From positions 1 to 47,087 of the forward strand of contig NZ_CAMPPY010000013.1 of assembly GCF_946902915.1 (NCBI RefSeq): a stretch of 47,087 nucleotides of DNA. Direction: 5' to 3'. This stretch comes from Streptococcus sp. Marseille-Q5986 (GTDB lineage Bacteria > Bacillota > Bacilli > Lactobacillales > Streptococcaceae). Below the pieces are notes generated by a model that was not told the DNA's origin, made no database searches, and saw nothing but the letters and a program-made list of their open reading frames with translations. Numbering within the stretch: the stretch's first letter is position 1; the number at the start of each line of letters is the position of its first letter. Position numbers and translations under genes: made by a program. This document shows positions 1 through 9,524 of this stretch, one piece after another.

Positions 1-88
1 ACTTATAGGTGCGATGTTGGGAGAAATAGGGTTCAAGTTTAGCCCATTCTTGATCGGTTAAATCGGTATCATATGCTTTTCGTATCAC
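1..88 (-). pseudogene. IS5-like transposase N-terminus, cut by window edge
   Basis: The minus strand from a GTG at 88 reads 29 codons without a stop to the window edge. The residues include TDLTDQEWAKLEPYFSQHR, the typical start of IS5-family (DUF4096-type) transposases. Upstream there is only a weak AAAGAT in place of a ribosome binding site. Whether the element is intact cannot be judged because the rest lies outside the window; it is entered as pseudogene only because it is partial here. Confidence 0.55.
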
Positions 89-132
89 ATCTTTAGTTTA
101 ACATTTTTTTGTGAATACAGATTCTTAGATTA

Positions 133-273
133 TCAGTTTCTGCTTTTTCTTCTTTTCCTATTCCTCTTTGAAAGTTCTATAATGAAGTTAGCCACCCAGC
201 CTTTCTGAAAATATAATGCTTGAACTAGCTTATAGTTAGCTCCTGTTGTCAAATGAAATCTAGTTATAGGCAT
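133..273 (-). CDS. 46-residue ORF of unknown function between IS remnants
   Basis: An ATG at 273, preceded by AGAGGTG eight bases upstream, opens 46 codons ending in TGA. The product starts MPITRFHLTTGANYKL, has an aromatic/hydrophobic middle (ALYFQKGWVANFIIEL) and a strongly basic tail rich in Arg and Lys. I do not recognise the family. It sits among transposon debris, so it may be a fragment of a mobile gene and not a functional peptide. The good ribosome binding site is the only argument for translation. Confidence 0.3.
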   Translation of the reverse strand: MPITRFHLTTGANYKLVQALYFQKGWVANFIIELSKRNRKRRKSRN

Positions 274-280
274 AAGAAAA

Positions 281-455
281 CACCTCTGTGTTATACTTGT
301 TGTTCACCACAAATACAAGAAAGGCACAGAGATGCAAAACAATTATACTATAAAAGCGAAACACTTGACAATCCATAGTCGTCGCTTAATCGAACGATGG
401 AAAATAGAAGGGAAATCAAATAGAGAAATCGCCTCTCTACTTGGAAAAGCTCTGA
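281..455 (+). mobile_element. IS30-family remnant, 5' end only
   Basis: An ATG at 332 opens about 40 residues (MQNNYTIKAKHLTIHSRR, then RLIERWKIEGKSNREIASLL) that match the N-terminal helix-turn-helix of IS30-family transposases. The similarity stops near 455, where the frame runs into sequence just beyond the 3' end of dprA on the other strand. The stretch 281-331 holds an inverted pair CTCTGTG / CACAGAG, probably part of the element's end. Only the first tenth or so of a transposase remains. Confidence 0.65.
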
Positions 456-470
456 TTGAACAATTTCTCC

Positions 471-1319
471 TTAAAATTCAAACTCTGCTAGCACATCTTG
501 ACCACTTGTGGCCAGTTTTGCTCCCTCTTGGATTAGGTGGTGACAGCCATCTGAATGGCCATCTAAAATGTTCCCTGGAATGGCAAAGACATCGCGCCCT
601 TCCTCCATAGCACGCTCACAGGTGATGAGGCTGCCTGAGCGCATCCTCGCCTCTGCTACAATAACACCACGGCAAAGTCCTGCAATGATACGATTTCGAG
701 CTGGAAAATGAAATTTCAGAGGTTGCTCGCCAGGTCCATATTCACTGAGAACCAGATGGTCATTGCCAATGTACTCCTGCAAGCGTTTGTTGGCTTTAGG
801 GTAGAAAACATCCAATCCTGTTCCAATGACAGCAATCGTTCTCCCACCATTCTGGAGTGCAGCCATGTGGGCAGCCGTATCAATCCCTTTAGCCAAACCA
901 CTGACCACGATTAACTCGTTTTCCAAACCTTGAATGACTTTCTGAACCGACTTTGCACCCTGACTAGAACATGAACGGCCCCCTACAACAGCAATCTTTG
1001 GAAACTTCAACAAGTCCAGATTTCCTTTATAAAACAAGAGCACTGGAGCATCATAAATCTCACTCAAATCCCAAGGATAACAATCATCAAGAATAGAAAA
1101 GGATGGAAATTTCTGAAATTCCTTCTCCAACTGTGCATCATCTATCTGGAAATAGCGTTCCATAAAAACCGCAGGATTACGGCATCCTGAAATTTCTGCA
1201 ATATCACCTAGCAAGAGCTCCTGATCAACACTCTCGTCATATTCAAGAATAGTTAAAATCTGTTGATTGGTCAGCCCAGCTTTTCTCAATTTGTAAATCT
1301 CATAGTTTGTAATCTTCAT
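471..1319 (-). CDS. dprA: DprA, RecA loader for transformation
   Basis: DprA binds incoming single-stranded DNA in the cytoplasm and loads RecA on it during natural transformation; in pneumococcus it also helps shut off competence. The 282-residue product has the family's usual streptococcal length. The Rossmann-like DNA_processg_A domain spans about 105-280, with SGLAKGIDTAAH (140-151), FPARNRIIAGL (205-215), SGSLIT (228-233) and AIPGN (246-250). The usual VGSR motif reads VGGR here (112-115). The ATG at 1319 is chosen because GGAG lies six bases upstream; a TTG at 1325 is in frame but badly spaced. A ComX box at 1353-1360 points to late-competence expression. IS debris begins a few bases beyond the stop codon. 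Confidence 0.96.
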   Translation of the reverse strand: MKITNYEIYKLRKAGLTNQQILTILEYDESVDQELLLGDIAEISGCRNPAVFMERYFQIDDAQLEKEFQKFPSFSILDDCYPWDLSEIYDAPVLLFYKGNLDLLKFPKIAVVGGRSCSSQGAKSVQKVIQGLENELIVVSGLAKGIDTAAHMAALQNGGRTIAVIGTGLDVFYPKANKRLQEYIGNDHLVLSEYGPGEQPLKFHFPARNRIIAGLCRGVIVAEARMRSGSLITCERAMEEGRDVFAIPGNILDGHSDGCHHLIQEGAKLATSGQDVLAEFEF

Positions 1320-1352
1320 ATACAACTCCGTTTCTTTTGCTACTCATCTATC

Positions 1353-1360
1353 TATTCGAA
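1353..1360 (-). promoter_or_regulatory. ComX (cin) box of dprA
   Basis: On the minus strand the sequence TTCGAATA, preceded by a T-rich run, lies about 34 bases before the dprA ATG. It fits the streptococcal combox TNCGAATA exactly. ComX is the competence sigma factor, and dprA is a known late-competence gene, so position and gene agree. Confidence 0.75.
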
Positions 1361-1445
1361 AATAAAATAAAAAAGAAGACATGATAAATTGATTTTTGTA
1401 TTTCCAACTTTCGTATGTGATAGCTTGATTCATCAAAAATACAAA

Positions 1446-1474
1446 AAAACTCTTGAGAAATCTTCAAGAGTTTT
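1446..1474 (-). terminator. Terminator of lepA
   Basis: On the minus strand an AAAACTCTTGA arm pairs with TCAAGAGTTTT across a short loop and is followed by a T run. It starts about a dozen bases after the lepA stop and separates lepA from dprA. Confidence 0.85.
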
Positions 1475-1485
1475 GCTTTCTATTT

Positions 1486-3309
1486 CTATTCTTCGTCCAT
1501 GCTCAAGACGCTGAGGAAGGCTTCTTGTGGGACTTCTACTGATCCGATTGCTTTCATGCGTTTCTTACCAGCTTTTTGTTTTTCAAGGAGTTTGCGTTTA
1601 CGAGAAACGTCACCGCCGTAACATTTGGCAAGTACGTTCTTACGAAGGGCCTTGATATCAGTACGAGCCACGATCTTGTGCCCAATAGCTGCTTGGATTG
1701 GCACCTCAAATTGTTGACGAGGGATGATTTTCTTGAGCTTATCAACGATGAGTTTCCCGCGTTCGTAGGCAAAGTCCTTGTGAACGATAAAGCTGAGGGC
1801 ATCCACCTTGTCTCCATTGAGAAGGATATCCATTTTGACCAGCTTAGATGGGCGATACTCTGACAATTCATAGTCAAAACTTGCATAACCACGTGTTGAA
1901 GACTTGAGTTTATCAAAGAAATCAAAGACGATTTCAGCAAGTGGAATTTGATAGATAACATTGACACGGTTATCATCAATATAGTCCATAGTCACAAAGT
2001 CCCCACGTTTGCGCTGAGCTAATTCCATTACTGCTCCGACAAACTCCTGCGGTACCATAATTTGCGCCTTAACATACGGCTCTTCAATGGTCGCAATCTT
2101 GGTTGGGTCTGGGAACTCTGATGGGTTTGACACATCCATAGATTCCCCGTCGGTCAAATTAACTTTATAGATAACAGACGGCGCTGTCATGATGAGGTCG
2201 ATATTGAACTCACGTTCCAAACGTTCTTGGATAACATCCATATGGAGAAGTCCAAGGAAGCCACAACGGAAACCAAATCCAAGTGCCTGAGATGTTTCAG
2301 GTTCAAACTGCAAGCTGGCATCGTTGAGCTGCAATTTTTCAAGGGCTTCACGAAGGTCATTATACTTGTTTGATTCGATTGGATAAAGACCCGCAAAGAC
2401 CATAGGGTTCATTCGCTTGTACCCGTCTAGTGGCTCTGCAGCAGGATTGCTTGCTAGGGTCACTGTATCTCCGACACGCGTGTCTTGAACTGTCTTGATA
2501 GAAGCCGCAATATAACCAACGTCACCTGTCGCTAGGAAATCACACCCTACTGCTTTCGGCGTGAAAATACCAACTTCCGTCACATCAAAGGTCTTTCCAT
2601 TGCTCATGAGCTGAATCTTATCGCCAGGTTTAACTACTCCATCCATAACACGCACTTGGAGAATAACCCCGCGGTAAGCATCATAGACCGAGTCGAAAAT
2701 CAAGGCCTTGAGTGGCGCCGTTACATCACCCGTTGGTGCTGGCACTTTTTCAACGATTTGCTCGAGGATTTCTTCGATTCCAATACCAGTCTTAGCAGAA
2801 GCTAAGACCGCTTCGCTGGCATCCAGTCCAATGACATCCTCAATCTCTGTACGAACACGCTCTGGATCAGCTGCTGGTAGATCAATCTTGTTAATGACTG
2901 GCAGAATTTCCAAATCATTATCCAAGGCTAGATAAACGTTGGCAAGAGTTTGCGCCTCAATCCCTTGGGCCGCATCAACCACCAAAATCGCTCCTTCACA
3001 GGCAGCTAGAGAACGCGACACTTCATAGGTAAAGTCCACATGTCCAGGCGTGTCAATTAAGTGGAAGATATAGGTCTCGCTATCTTTTGTAGTGTAATTG
3101 AGTTCGATGGCATTGAGTTTAATGGTAATCCCACGTTCACGCTCAAGATCCATACTATCCAGAAGTTGGGCTTGCATTTCACGACTAGAAACGGTCTCCG
3201 TCTTTTCCAAAATGCGGTCTGCTAGCGTTGATTTCCCATGGTCAATATGGGCGATAATAGAGAAGTTTCGAATCTTCTCCTGTCGTTTTTTTAATTCTTC
3301 TAAGTTCAT
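1486..3309 (-). CDS. lepA: Elongation factor 4 (LepA) GTPase
   Basis: LepA/EF4 is a ribosome-binding GTPase related to EF-G. It acts on elongating or stalled ribosomes and has a role in 30S assembly. The product is 607 residues, standard for the family. The G domain shows AHIDHGKST (20-28), DTPGHVDF (86-93) and NKIDLP; the LepA-specific C-terminal domain is present, with basic residues toward the end. The gene has its own promoter (3338-3366) and terminator, so it is a single-gene unit. I see no lesions. Confidence 0.98.
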   Translation of the reverse strand: MNLEELKKRQEKIRNFSIIAHIDHGKSTLADRILEKTETVSSREMQAQLLDSMDLERERGITIKLNAIELNYTTKDSETYIFHLIDTPGHVDFTYEVSRSLAACEGAILVVDAAQGIEAQTLANVYLALDNDLEILPVINKIDLPAADPERVRTEIEDVIGLDASEAVLASAKTGIGIEEILEQIVEKVPAPTGDVTAPLKALIFDSVYDAYRGVILQVRVMDGVVKPGDKIQLMSNGKTFDVTEVGIFTPKAVGCDFLATGDVGYIAASIKTVQDTRVGDTVTLASNPAAEPLDGYKRMNPMVFAGLYPIESNKYNDLREALEKLQLNDASLQFEPETSQALGFGFRCGFLGLLHMDVIQERLEREFNIDLIMTAPSVIYKVNLTDGESMDVSNPSEFPDPTKIATIEEPYVKAQIMVPQEFVGAVMELAQRKRGDFVTMDYIDDNRVNVIYQIPLAEIVFDFFDKLKSSTRGYASFDYELSEYRPSKLVKMDILLNGDKVDALSFIVHKDFAYERGKLIVDKLKKIIPRQQFEVPIQAAIGHKIVARTDIKALRKNVLAKCYGGDVSRKRKLLEKQKAGKKRMKAIGSVEVPQEAFLSVLSMDEE

Positions 3310-3337
3310 GATGCTCTTCCTTTCAGGGTATCTATTA

Positions 3338-3366
3338 ATTATAAATTGTTTTTAACATTTTGACAA
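3338..3366 (-). promoter_or_regulatory. lepA promoter
   Basis: Minus strand TTGTCA, 17 bases, TATAAT. The -10 box lies 29 bases before the lepA ATG. It sits directly after the end of the broken metallophosphoesterase gene. Confidence 0.8.
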
Positions 3367-3387
3367 GACCATACCCTGCTAGGAGTA

Positions 3388-4088
3388 CTAATCTTCGGCA
3401 ATAAAGCCATCATTTTCGATAAAGTGGTGTTCTGTCATTCCTTGGTCTGTAAAGACGATTCCATGAAGGACACCACCATAGACAGCTCCTCCATCCATGC
3501 CAATCTTGCCATCATCTGTTATCCAAAGCTCAGCTGTACCTCGGTCTTGCTTGAGCAAACCATAAACCGGTGTATGCCTAAAGACAATGGTTTTTTCAGT
3601 ATGATTTTCGGCTTCGTGGAATGGTTTTCTGAGCTAGACTTTCTTGTAATCAGTCGTTTCATGCCAATCATCCAAGGTCAAATCAATACCAGCATGAACA
3701 AAGATATACTTGTCTGTCTCTACTACAAATGGCATTTGACGAATAAATTCTACCAAGTCTGCCGCTTCAGTCGCAACCCGTTTGGCATCTTCCACGCCAT
3801 CAACTGGTGCATCCAAGGGACGACCTAAAATAGAGTTAATAGTTGTATCTCCACCATTGCGACGATAGTGGTCATAGCTTTCCTCAGTATTGTCCAACCA
3901 AGTCAAAAACATATACTCGTGGTTTCCTGATAAACAGATAGCCCCTTGATTATCAACCAAGTCCTTAACCATTTCTAGAACACGGCGACTGTCTTCACCA
4001 CGGTCAATCAAATCCCCTAGAAAGAGCAACTGAGTTTGGCCATCCCAGGTTTTCCGTGAACATCTCCAATTACATAATAGTCTGTCAT
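3388..4088 (-). pseudogene. Broken metallophosphoesterase (calcineurin-like) gene
   Basis: This was a calcineurin-like serine/threonine phosphatase or symmetrical-hydrolase type enzyme. The ATG at 4088 gives YYVIGDVHGK, with the metal-binding GDVHG, but the frame breaks at about 4040-4050. The expected GDLIDRGEDS and SGNHEYMF motifs follow in another frame (4029-3637), consistent with loss of several codons plus a frameshift. The next frame ends at an in-frame TAG (3634-3636) between KKV and LRKPFHEAENH, where a Trp codon would fit. It then stays open through HTPVYGLL to the true end at 3388. The gene abuts recN (the recN stop lies two bases before this ATG), so it was the last gene of the xseA-recN operon. 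Confidence 0.85.
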
Positions 4089-4089
4089 C

Positions 4090-5757
4090 TTATTTCTCCC
4101 TGTTTCTCAACAATTCTCTGGCTTGCGTCAGGGCAGCTTCCGTCACATCATCACCTGCCAACATCTTGGCAACTTCCTCAACTCGCTCTTCAACCGTCAA
4201 GAGACGAACAGTCGAAACCGTTGAATGCTCATTGCTAATCTTCTCAATAAAGAATTGATAATCCGCGATGGCAATCACTTGTGGAAGGTGAGAAATAGCA
4301 AGAACCTGACCATGCTGACCAATCTTGTGAATCTTCTGCGCAATAGCTTGGGCAACACGACCTGAAACTCCCGTATCCACTTCATCAAAGACAATACTTG
4401 TCTTGCCTTCTTTACGTGAAAATGCAGACTTAATGGCTAGCATGAGGCGAGACAATTCCCCGCCAGACGCAACCTTGACCAAGGGTTTAAAGTCTTCACC
4501 AGGGTTGGTTGAAATATAAAACTCAACCATTTCATTGCCCTCCCGACTGAATTTGCCCTTGCTAAAACGAACCTGAAACTGGGCTTTTTCCATATAAAGG
4601 TCCTGCAGTTCTTGTTTAATCTCAGCTTCGAGCTGCTGAGCCAAGTCATGACGAGCAGAGGCAAGTTGACCAGCCAAATCGACAAGGTTAACTTCTAATT
4701 TCTTAAGTTCTGCTTCCATGTCTTCAGAAGAAAGGTTGTTGCCTGTCAAGAGATTGTATTCTTCTGTAATTTTAGCAAAATAAATCAAGACATCATCCAC
4801 AGTTCCACCGTACTTACGGGTAATAGTATGAAGGAGGTCCAAACGATTCTCGACCTGCATAAGACGATTGCCGTCAAAATCAAGGTCCTCAATAATAGCT
4901 TCCAGACGCTTGCTAATATCTTCTAAGACATAGTAGGTCTCAGACAGGGAGCTTGAAATTTCACGGTATTCGGTGTCATACTCTTCGACACTTTCCATGT
5001 CATTCATGGCTGAGCGAACATTGGCCAAACTTGAAAAGTCTTCATTATCCAACATGCTATAGGCATTGGTCAATGTATCCGCAATATTTTTATGGTTGAG
5101 AAGTTTCTCTCGCTCTTGGTTGAGAGCTAGATCTTCTCCAGCCTGCAAGTTTGCTGCCTCAATCTCTGCCATTTGAAATTCCAACATTTCAATACGAGCC
5201 TTGTGTTCCTGTTGGTTTTTCTTGACTTCCAAAACCTGCTTGCGCATTTTTCGATAGGCATCAAAACTCGTCTGATAGGTTTCTTTCAAGTCCCAAAAAG
5301 CTGCATCGCCAAATTCATCCAGCATCTGGATGTGCAGTTGAGGACGCATTAACTCCTCTTGGTCATGCTGACCATGAATATCTACTAGATGTTGACCAAT
5401 AACACGCAAGACAGACAGATTGACCATCTGGCCATTCACACGGCTGATACTACGACCATTTTGCAAGATTTCTCGACGGATGATAATTTCATCACCCAAT
5501 TCTAAACCTTGCTCATCAAAAATTTCCTGCAAAAGGCGACTATTCTCAACTGAGAAAAGTCCCTCAATCTCTGCCTTTGGTGCACCATGACGAATAACAT
5601 CTGTCGTCGCACGAGCTCCCAACATCATATTCATGGCATCAATGATAATCGACTTCCCTGCACCCGTTTCCCCAGTCAGGACAGTCATTCCCTTTTCAAA
5701 ATTGAGGGAAATAGCCTCAATAATGGCAAAGTTTTTTATCGAAATTTCAAGTAACAT
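4090..5757 (-). CDS. recN: DNA repair protein RecN
   Basis: RecN is an SMC-like ATPase that gathers double-strand breaks for recombination, acting on the nucleoid. The product is 555 residues, the normal length. It has an N-terminal Walker A GETGAGKS (29-36), a long coiled-coil centre (about 150-370), and a C-terminal ATPase half with ASGGELSRLMLAIK and Walker B IVFDEVDTGVSG. The gene lies six bases after argR in the xseA-recN operon. Streptococci commonly keep recN beside argR and tlyA, as here. Confidence 0.97.
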   Translation of the reverse strand: MLLEISIKNFAIIEAISLNFEKGMTVLTGETGAGKSIIIDAMNMMLGARATTDVIRHGAPKAEIEGLFSVENSRLLQEIFDEQGLELGDEIIIRREILQNGRSISRVNGQMVNLSVLRVIGQHLVDIHGQHDQEELMRPQLHIQMLDEFGDAAFWDLKETYQTSFDAYRKMRKQVLEVKKNQQEHKARIEMLEFQMAEIEAANLQAGEDLALNQEREKLLNHKNIADTLTNAYSMLDNEDFSSLANVRSAMNDMESVEEYDTEYREISSSLSETYYVLEDISKRLEAIIEDLDFDGNRLMQVENRLDLLHTITRKYGGTVDDVLIYFAKITEEYNLLTGNNLSSEDMEAELKKLEVNLVDLAGQLASARHDLAQQLEAEIKQELQDLYMEKAQFQVRFSKGKFSREGNEMVEFYISTNPGEDFKPLVKVASGGELSRLMLAIKSAFSRKEGKTSIVFDEVDTGVSGRVAQAIAQKIHKIGQHGQVLAISHLPQVIAIADYQFFIEKISNEHSTVSTVRLLTVEERVEEVAKMLAGDDVTEAALTQARELLRNREK

Positions 5758-5763
5758 ATAGAC

Positions 5764-6195
5764 CTACCAATTTTTTACTTGTTCAAAGATTTCCTTAGCT
5801 GCCTCTGCTGTTCTAGCTACAATTAAGATAGAATCATCATCAGCTAGACAGCTAAAAATCTGTTCAGAAAATGCTTCAACCAACTGACTCTTCACAAAAA
5901 TAGTATTTCCAGGAATGACAGAAAGGTTGATCATATTTTCCATTAACTCAGAACTCACAATATTGTCCTCGGCCAACTGCAAACTTTTGACGATTGATTT
6001 TGGCAACTCATAGATATAGGTGTTGTTCTTCAAAGGAATTTTAACAATCCCAAGCTCCTTTATGTCCCTTGAGACAGTGGCTTGAGTAGCAGAAATACCT
6101 GCTTCCTTTAAGTGTTCAACAATTTCTTCCTGAGTCCCGATTTGATAATCCGTAACAAATCTTCCAATTTTTTCAAGTCTCTCTTTTTTATTCAT
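5764..6195 (-). CDS. argR: ArgR/AhrC-family arginine repressor
   Basis: This is an ArgR-family transcription regulator that senses arginine and controls arginine metabolism genes. It has 143 residues. The N-terminal winged helix includes ATQATVSRDIKELGIV (about 36-51), and the C-terminal hexamerisation and arginine-binding domain carries LADDDSILIVA, the family's acidic ligand-binding patch. It overlaps tlyA by eight bases and precedes recN by six. Streptococci often have several paralogues; this recN-linked copy may be the AhrC/ArgR type, and the sequence alone does not decide which. It ends in TAG, which shows TAG works as a stop here. Confidence 0.92.
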   Translation of the reverse strand: MNKKERLEKIGRFVTDYQIGTQEEIVEHLKEAGISATQATVSRDIKELGIVKIPLKNNTYIYELPKSIVKSLQLAEDNIVSSELMENMINLSVIPGNTIFVKSQLVEAFSEQIFSCLADDDSILIVARTAEAAKEIFEQVKNW

Positions 6196-7003
6196 CTTTA
6201 AATTCTCTATGCGCTCTCTCTACAACTTTTTCTATTTCAGGAGCAACTTGATTACTTGCTCCCTCTTCCTTTTTCAAATATGTCAGAAATTCGATGTTTC
6301 CATGTCCACCTTGGATAGGAGAAAAGTCCAAACCAAGGACTGAAAAACCTTCCTCTACTGCCATAGCAGTGACAGATTCAAGGACAGCTTGATGAACCTT
6401 GGCATCGCGAATGATTCCATTTTTCCCAATCTGCTCACGACCTGCTTCAAACTGAGGTTTGACCAGAGCCACAACCTGCCCTTGATCTGCCAAGACACGG
6501 TGCAAGGCAGGTAGAATCAAACTTAAGGAAATGAAACTCACATCAATACTGGCAAAGCTCGGTTCCTTTTCGAAATCAGTCTTTTCAGCATAGCGGAAAT
6601 TGAACTGCTCCATACTGACAACCCGAGAATCTTGGCGTAGTTTAAAGGCTAACTGATTGGTACCAACATCCACTGAGTAGACAAGCTCAGCACCATTCTG
6701 CAACATGACGTCAGTAAATCCTCCAGTGGAGGCCCCAATATCAATTGTTGTCGCTCCTTCAACTGACAAATCAAAGATCTGCAAGGCCTTCTCCAGTTTT
6801 AGACCACCACGACTGACATACTTGAGTTTTTCACCCTTGAGTTTTAGCTCAGTATCGTCTGGGATTTTCTCTCCTGGTTTATCAAAACGTTCTCCATTCA
6901 GGACTGCCACAACCAGACCAGCCATGACACCGCGCTTGGCCTGCTCTCGCGTTTCAAACAAGCCCTGTTTATAAGCTAGTACATCCACTCTTTCCTTAGC
7001 CAT
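6188..7003 (-). CDS. tlyA: TlyA-family rRNA 2'-O-methyltransferase
   Basis: TlyA proteins methylate 16S and/or 23S rRNA 2'-hydroxyls using SAM; the older name 'hemolysin A' is misleading. The 271 residues comprise an N-terminal S4 RNA-binding domain (about 1-65) and an FtsJ-like Rossmann methyltransferase domain. The latter shows TTIDIGASTGGFTDV as SAM motif I (about 86-100), an Asp in ASIDVSFISL, and a Lys in ALVKPQFE. The gene overlaps ispA upstream and argR downstream by eight bases each, which indicates translational coupling. Confidence 0.94.
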   Translation of the reverse strand: MAKERVDVLAYKQGLFETREQAKRGVMAGLVVAVLNGERFDKPGEKIPDDTELKLKGEKLKYVSRGGLKLEKALQIFDLSVEGATTIDIGASTGGFTDVMLQNGAELVYSVDVGTNQLAFKLRQDSRVVSMEQFNFRYAEKTDFEKEPSFASIDVSFISLSLILPALHRVLADQGQVVALVKPQFEAGREQIGKNGIIRDAKVHQAVLESVTAMAVEEGFSVLGLDFSPIQGGHGNIEFLTYLKKEEGASNQVAPEIEKVVERAHREFKDE

Positions 7004-7871
7004 TGATTCTCAAACTTTCTACTACACTTACAATCGATTCTATCTCAAAGGGAACCTGCTGGGCAATTTCTTCTAGTTTTGCATTAGCTTGATCCAGAGT
7101 TTGGTTACAAAAAGCAATCGCCTCCTCCAAACCCAACAAGGCTGGATAAGTTGACTTTTCTGCCTGCAAATCCTTTTGTGGAGTCTTGCCAATTTCCTCA
7201 AAACTAGCTGTCACATCTAGCACGTCATCTCGAACTTGAAAGGCAAGCCCAATCAATTCACCAACCGTTTTCAGTTTTGCTTGTATTTCAGGTGCCAATT
7301 CAGCTATAATAGCAGCTGCTTGGAAAGGAAAGGCCAGTAATTTTCCAGTCTTATTAGCATGAATGGTCTGAAGTTCTTCCAAAGATAAATGCTGATGTTC
7401 ACCCTCCATGTCCAAAACCTGACCTGCAACCATGCCCAGACTTCCTGAAGCAAGCGATAAGTTGGCAATCAAGTCCACCTTGATCTGACTGGGCAAATCT
7501 GCCTGCGCTATCAAGGCGTAAGGATCTAGGAATAAAGCATCTCCTGCCAATATTGCCATCGCTTCGCCAAATTTCTTATGATTGGTCAACCGCCCTCGAC
7601 GGTAATCATCATCATCCATGGCAGGAAGATCATCGTGAATCAAGCTCCCTGTATGAATCATTTCCAAGGCCGCAGCCACTTGCGCGTGAGCAGGTTTAAT
7701 AGCGACCTGCAAGGCTTCCAGAACTTCTAACAAAAGAAAAGGCCGAATACGCTTGCCACCAGCATGAATAGAATAGAGAACAGACTCTCTTAAGCTCGAA
7801 GCAAACTGCTGGTCTCCATAAAAGTCTTCCAAAGCCGACTCGACAAGAGCTAATTTTTCTTGCTTTTTCAT
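6996..7871 (-). CDS. ispA: Farnesyl/geranyl diphosphate synthase
   Basis: This prenyl transferase condenses IPP with DMAPP/GPP to make farnesyl diphosphate, the precursor of undecaprenyl phosphate for wall synthesis. The protein has 291 residues. Both aspartate-rich motifs are intact: [10 protein letters not shown] at about 80-89 and RDDVLD near 211-216. The GGKRIRP substrate-binding stretch lies at about 38-44. Its start overlaps the end of xseB by four bases. This xseA-xseB-ispA-tlyA order is typical of Firmicutes. Confidence 0.96.
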   Translation of the reverse strand: MKKQEKLALVESALEDFYGDQQFASSLRESVLYSIHAGGKRIRPFLLLEVLEALQVAIKPAHAQVAAALEMIHTGSLIHDDLPAMDDDDYRRGRLTNHKKFGEAMAILAGDALFLDPYALIAQADLPSQIKVDLIANLSLASGSLGMVAGQVLDMEGEHQHLSLEELQTIHANKTGKLLAFPFQAAAIIAELAPEIQAKLKTVGELIGLAFQVRDDVLDVTASFEEIGKTPQKDLQAEKSTYPALLGLEEAIAFCNQTLDQANAKLEEIAQQVPFEIESIVSVVESLRING

Positions 7872-8080
7872 TCAAAATCACTTTCTGTTCCGTCTTCTTG
7901 CATGACCTTGACCAAGGTCTTTTCAGCCTTGTCCAGCGTCGCTTGGAGCTCTTTTGACAAGACCATACCCTTTTGAAAGGCAGCAATCGCATCTTCCAGA
8001 GCAATTTCACCATTTTCCAAACTTTGGACAATGGTCTCCAGTTCTGCTAGATTTTCCTCAAATTTCTTTTGTTTTGACAT
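7868..8080 (-). CDS. xseB: Exonuclease VII small subunit
   Basis: XseB is the small helical subunit that pairs in several copies with XseA to form exonuclease VII, a single-strand nuclease. It has 70 residues, the usual size, with the family signature [19 protein letters not shown] near the N-terminus followed by a second helix. Its start lies inside the 3' end of xseA (23-base overlap) and its end overlaps ispA by four bases. Confidence 0.96.
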   Translation of the reverse strand: MSKQKKFEENLAELETIVQSLENGEIALEDAIAAFQKGMVLSKELQATLDKAEKTLVKVMQEDGTESDFE

Positions 8081-9398
8081 CTTTAACCTCTAATTCTACT
8101 CGACCATCTCGCATCAAAAGCGTCACTTGGTCTTTTTTCTTCAAACTCTCAACCGAATCAATCACGAACTCTTCTTTTTTGACAATAGCATAGCCACGCG
8201 CCACGATTCGACTAGTATCCAACATGAGAAGGGCTTCTGAAAGTCGCTTCACCTCAGCAACCTTGGCATCATAAACCAGCGCCATTTGGCTACGTAAAAG
8301 CTTGTCCAACTGACCTAAACGGTCTTGATAGCGTTGGATTTTGGTAACAGGTGATAATTGCACCAGTTGATGCGTCCTTGCTTGTACTATCTGTTTATTA
8401 TCAGAAATCCGTGTTCGCAAACTTTGTTTTAAGCGCAGTTGCAGTTGATCCAAGCGTTGCAAATAGCCATCATACAAACGCTCTGGCTGTCTAAAGATAA
8501 CAGACTGACTGCATTTTTTCAAAGCTTCTTGTTTTTTAGATAGGACATTTCGTACTGCCGTTGCCATCCGTTTTTCTTGATTTTGCAAATGAGCCAATAC
8601 ATCCAACTTGATCACAGGTGTCGCCAGTTCAGCTGCCGCTGTCGGCGTCGCAGCTCGTCTATCTGCCACAAAATCTGCCAAGGTCACATCCGTCTCATGG
8701 CCCACACTAGAAATAACTGGCAAACGAGATTCAAAAATAGCCCGTACCACAATTTCTTCGTTAAAGGCCCAGAGATCCTCGATGGAACCACCACCACGAC
8801 CAATAATCAGCAAGTCCAAATCGTCCTGTTGATTAGCACGCTCAATATTTCGAGCAATTTCCTCCGCAGATCCTTCACCTTGAACCTTGGTCGGATAGAG
8901 AAGAATTGCCACACCTGGAAAGCGCCTGCTGACGGTCGTGATAATATCTCGAATAACGGCTCCACTGCGACTGGTTACTACACCAATTCTCTTAGAAAAT
9001 TGGGGCAGAGGTTGCTTGAAGCATTCTTGAAACAGGCCTTCTTCTGTCAATTTTTTCTTGAGTTGTTCAAACTGAATCGCAAGCGCACCAACTCCATCAG
9101 GCTCTGCCTTTTCAATGATGATGGAGTAGCTACCACTTGGTTCATAGACCTGCACACGCCCAATTACATTGATCTTCATCCCTTCTTCCAGATCGAAACC
9201 TAATTTCTGATAAATCCCAGACCAGATGGTCGCTTGAATGACTGCGTGATCATCTTTTAGGGAGAAATATTGGTGAGTAGGTCGTTTACGAAAGTTGGAA
9301 ACTTGACCAGTTAAATAGACCCGTTCCAAGTAAGGGTCTTTATCGAATTTCATTTTCAGATACTTGGTCAAAGTTGTGACCGATAAATACTGTTCCAT
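8058..9398 (-). CDS. xseA: Exonuclease VII large subunit
   Basis: XseA is the catalytic subunit of exonuclease VII, which degrades single-stranded DNA from both ends. The product is 446 residues. An N-terminal OB-fold (about 1-100) binds DNA. The catalytic domain follows, with [16 protein letters not shown] and [19 protein letters not shown], and then a coiled-coil C-terminus. The ATG at 9398 is preferred over an in-frame GTG at 9404, because AGG lies five bases before it and the product then begins [10 protein letters not shown] as in relatives. It is the first gene of the xseA-recN operon. Confidence 0.96.
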   Translation of the reverse strand: MEQYLSVTTLTKYLKMKFDKDPYLERVYLTGQVSNFRKRPTHQYFSLKDDHAVIQATIWSGIYQKLGFDLEEGMKINVIGRVQVYEPSGSYSIIIEKAEPDGVGALAIQFEQLKKKLTEEGLFQECFKQPLPQFSKRIGVVTSRSGAVIRDIITTVSRRFPGVAILLYPTKVQGEGSAEEIARNIERANQQDDLDLLIIGRGGGSIEDLWAFNEEIVVRAIFESRLPVISSVGHETDVTLADFVADRRAATPTAAAELATPVIKLDVLAHLQNQEKRMATAVRNVLSKKQEALKKCSQSVIFRQPERLYDGYLQRLDQLQLRLKQSLRTRISDNKQIVQARTHQLVQLSPVTKIQRYQDRLGQLDKLLRSQMALVYDAKVAEVKRLSEALLMLDTSRIVARGYAIVKKEEFVIDSVESLKKKDQVTLLMRDGRVELEVKDVKTKEI

Positions 9399-9438
9399 CT
9401 CCACCTACTATTCATTTTCTTGCTCTTTTATGGGTATT

Positions 9439-9444
9439 ATTATA
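9439..9444 (-). promoter_or_regulatory. Extended -10 box for the xseA-recN operon
   Basis: Minus strand TTTGGTATAAT: a consensus -10 with a TGn extension, about 40 bases before the xseA ATG. No good -35 is visible at 17 bases, which an extended -10 can tolerate. Confidence 0.6.
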
Positions 9445-9495
9445 CCAAAAATATGCTTAAAAATCTCCATTTATATACCATCATGAGGGAAAATA

Positions 9496-9517
9496 GAAAA
9501 AGGAGACATTGCCTCCT
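9496..9517 (-). terminator. Weak terminator after udk
   Basis: On the minus strand AGGAG pairs with CTCCT across a seven-base loop and is followed by TTTTT. The stem is short. It lies directly after the udk stop. Confidence 0.45.
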
Positions 9518-9524
9518 CATCTGA

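Noticed and set aside
332..610. A 92-residue plus-strand gene
   Set aside because: Only the first 40 residues are IS30-like; the rest is the reverse strand of the dprA end, so it is a chimeric open frame.
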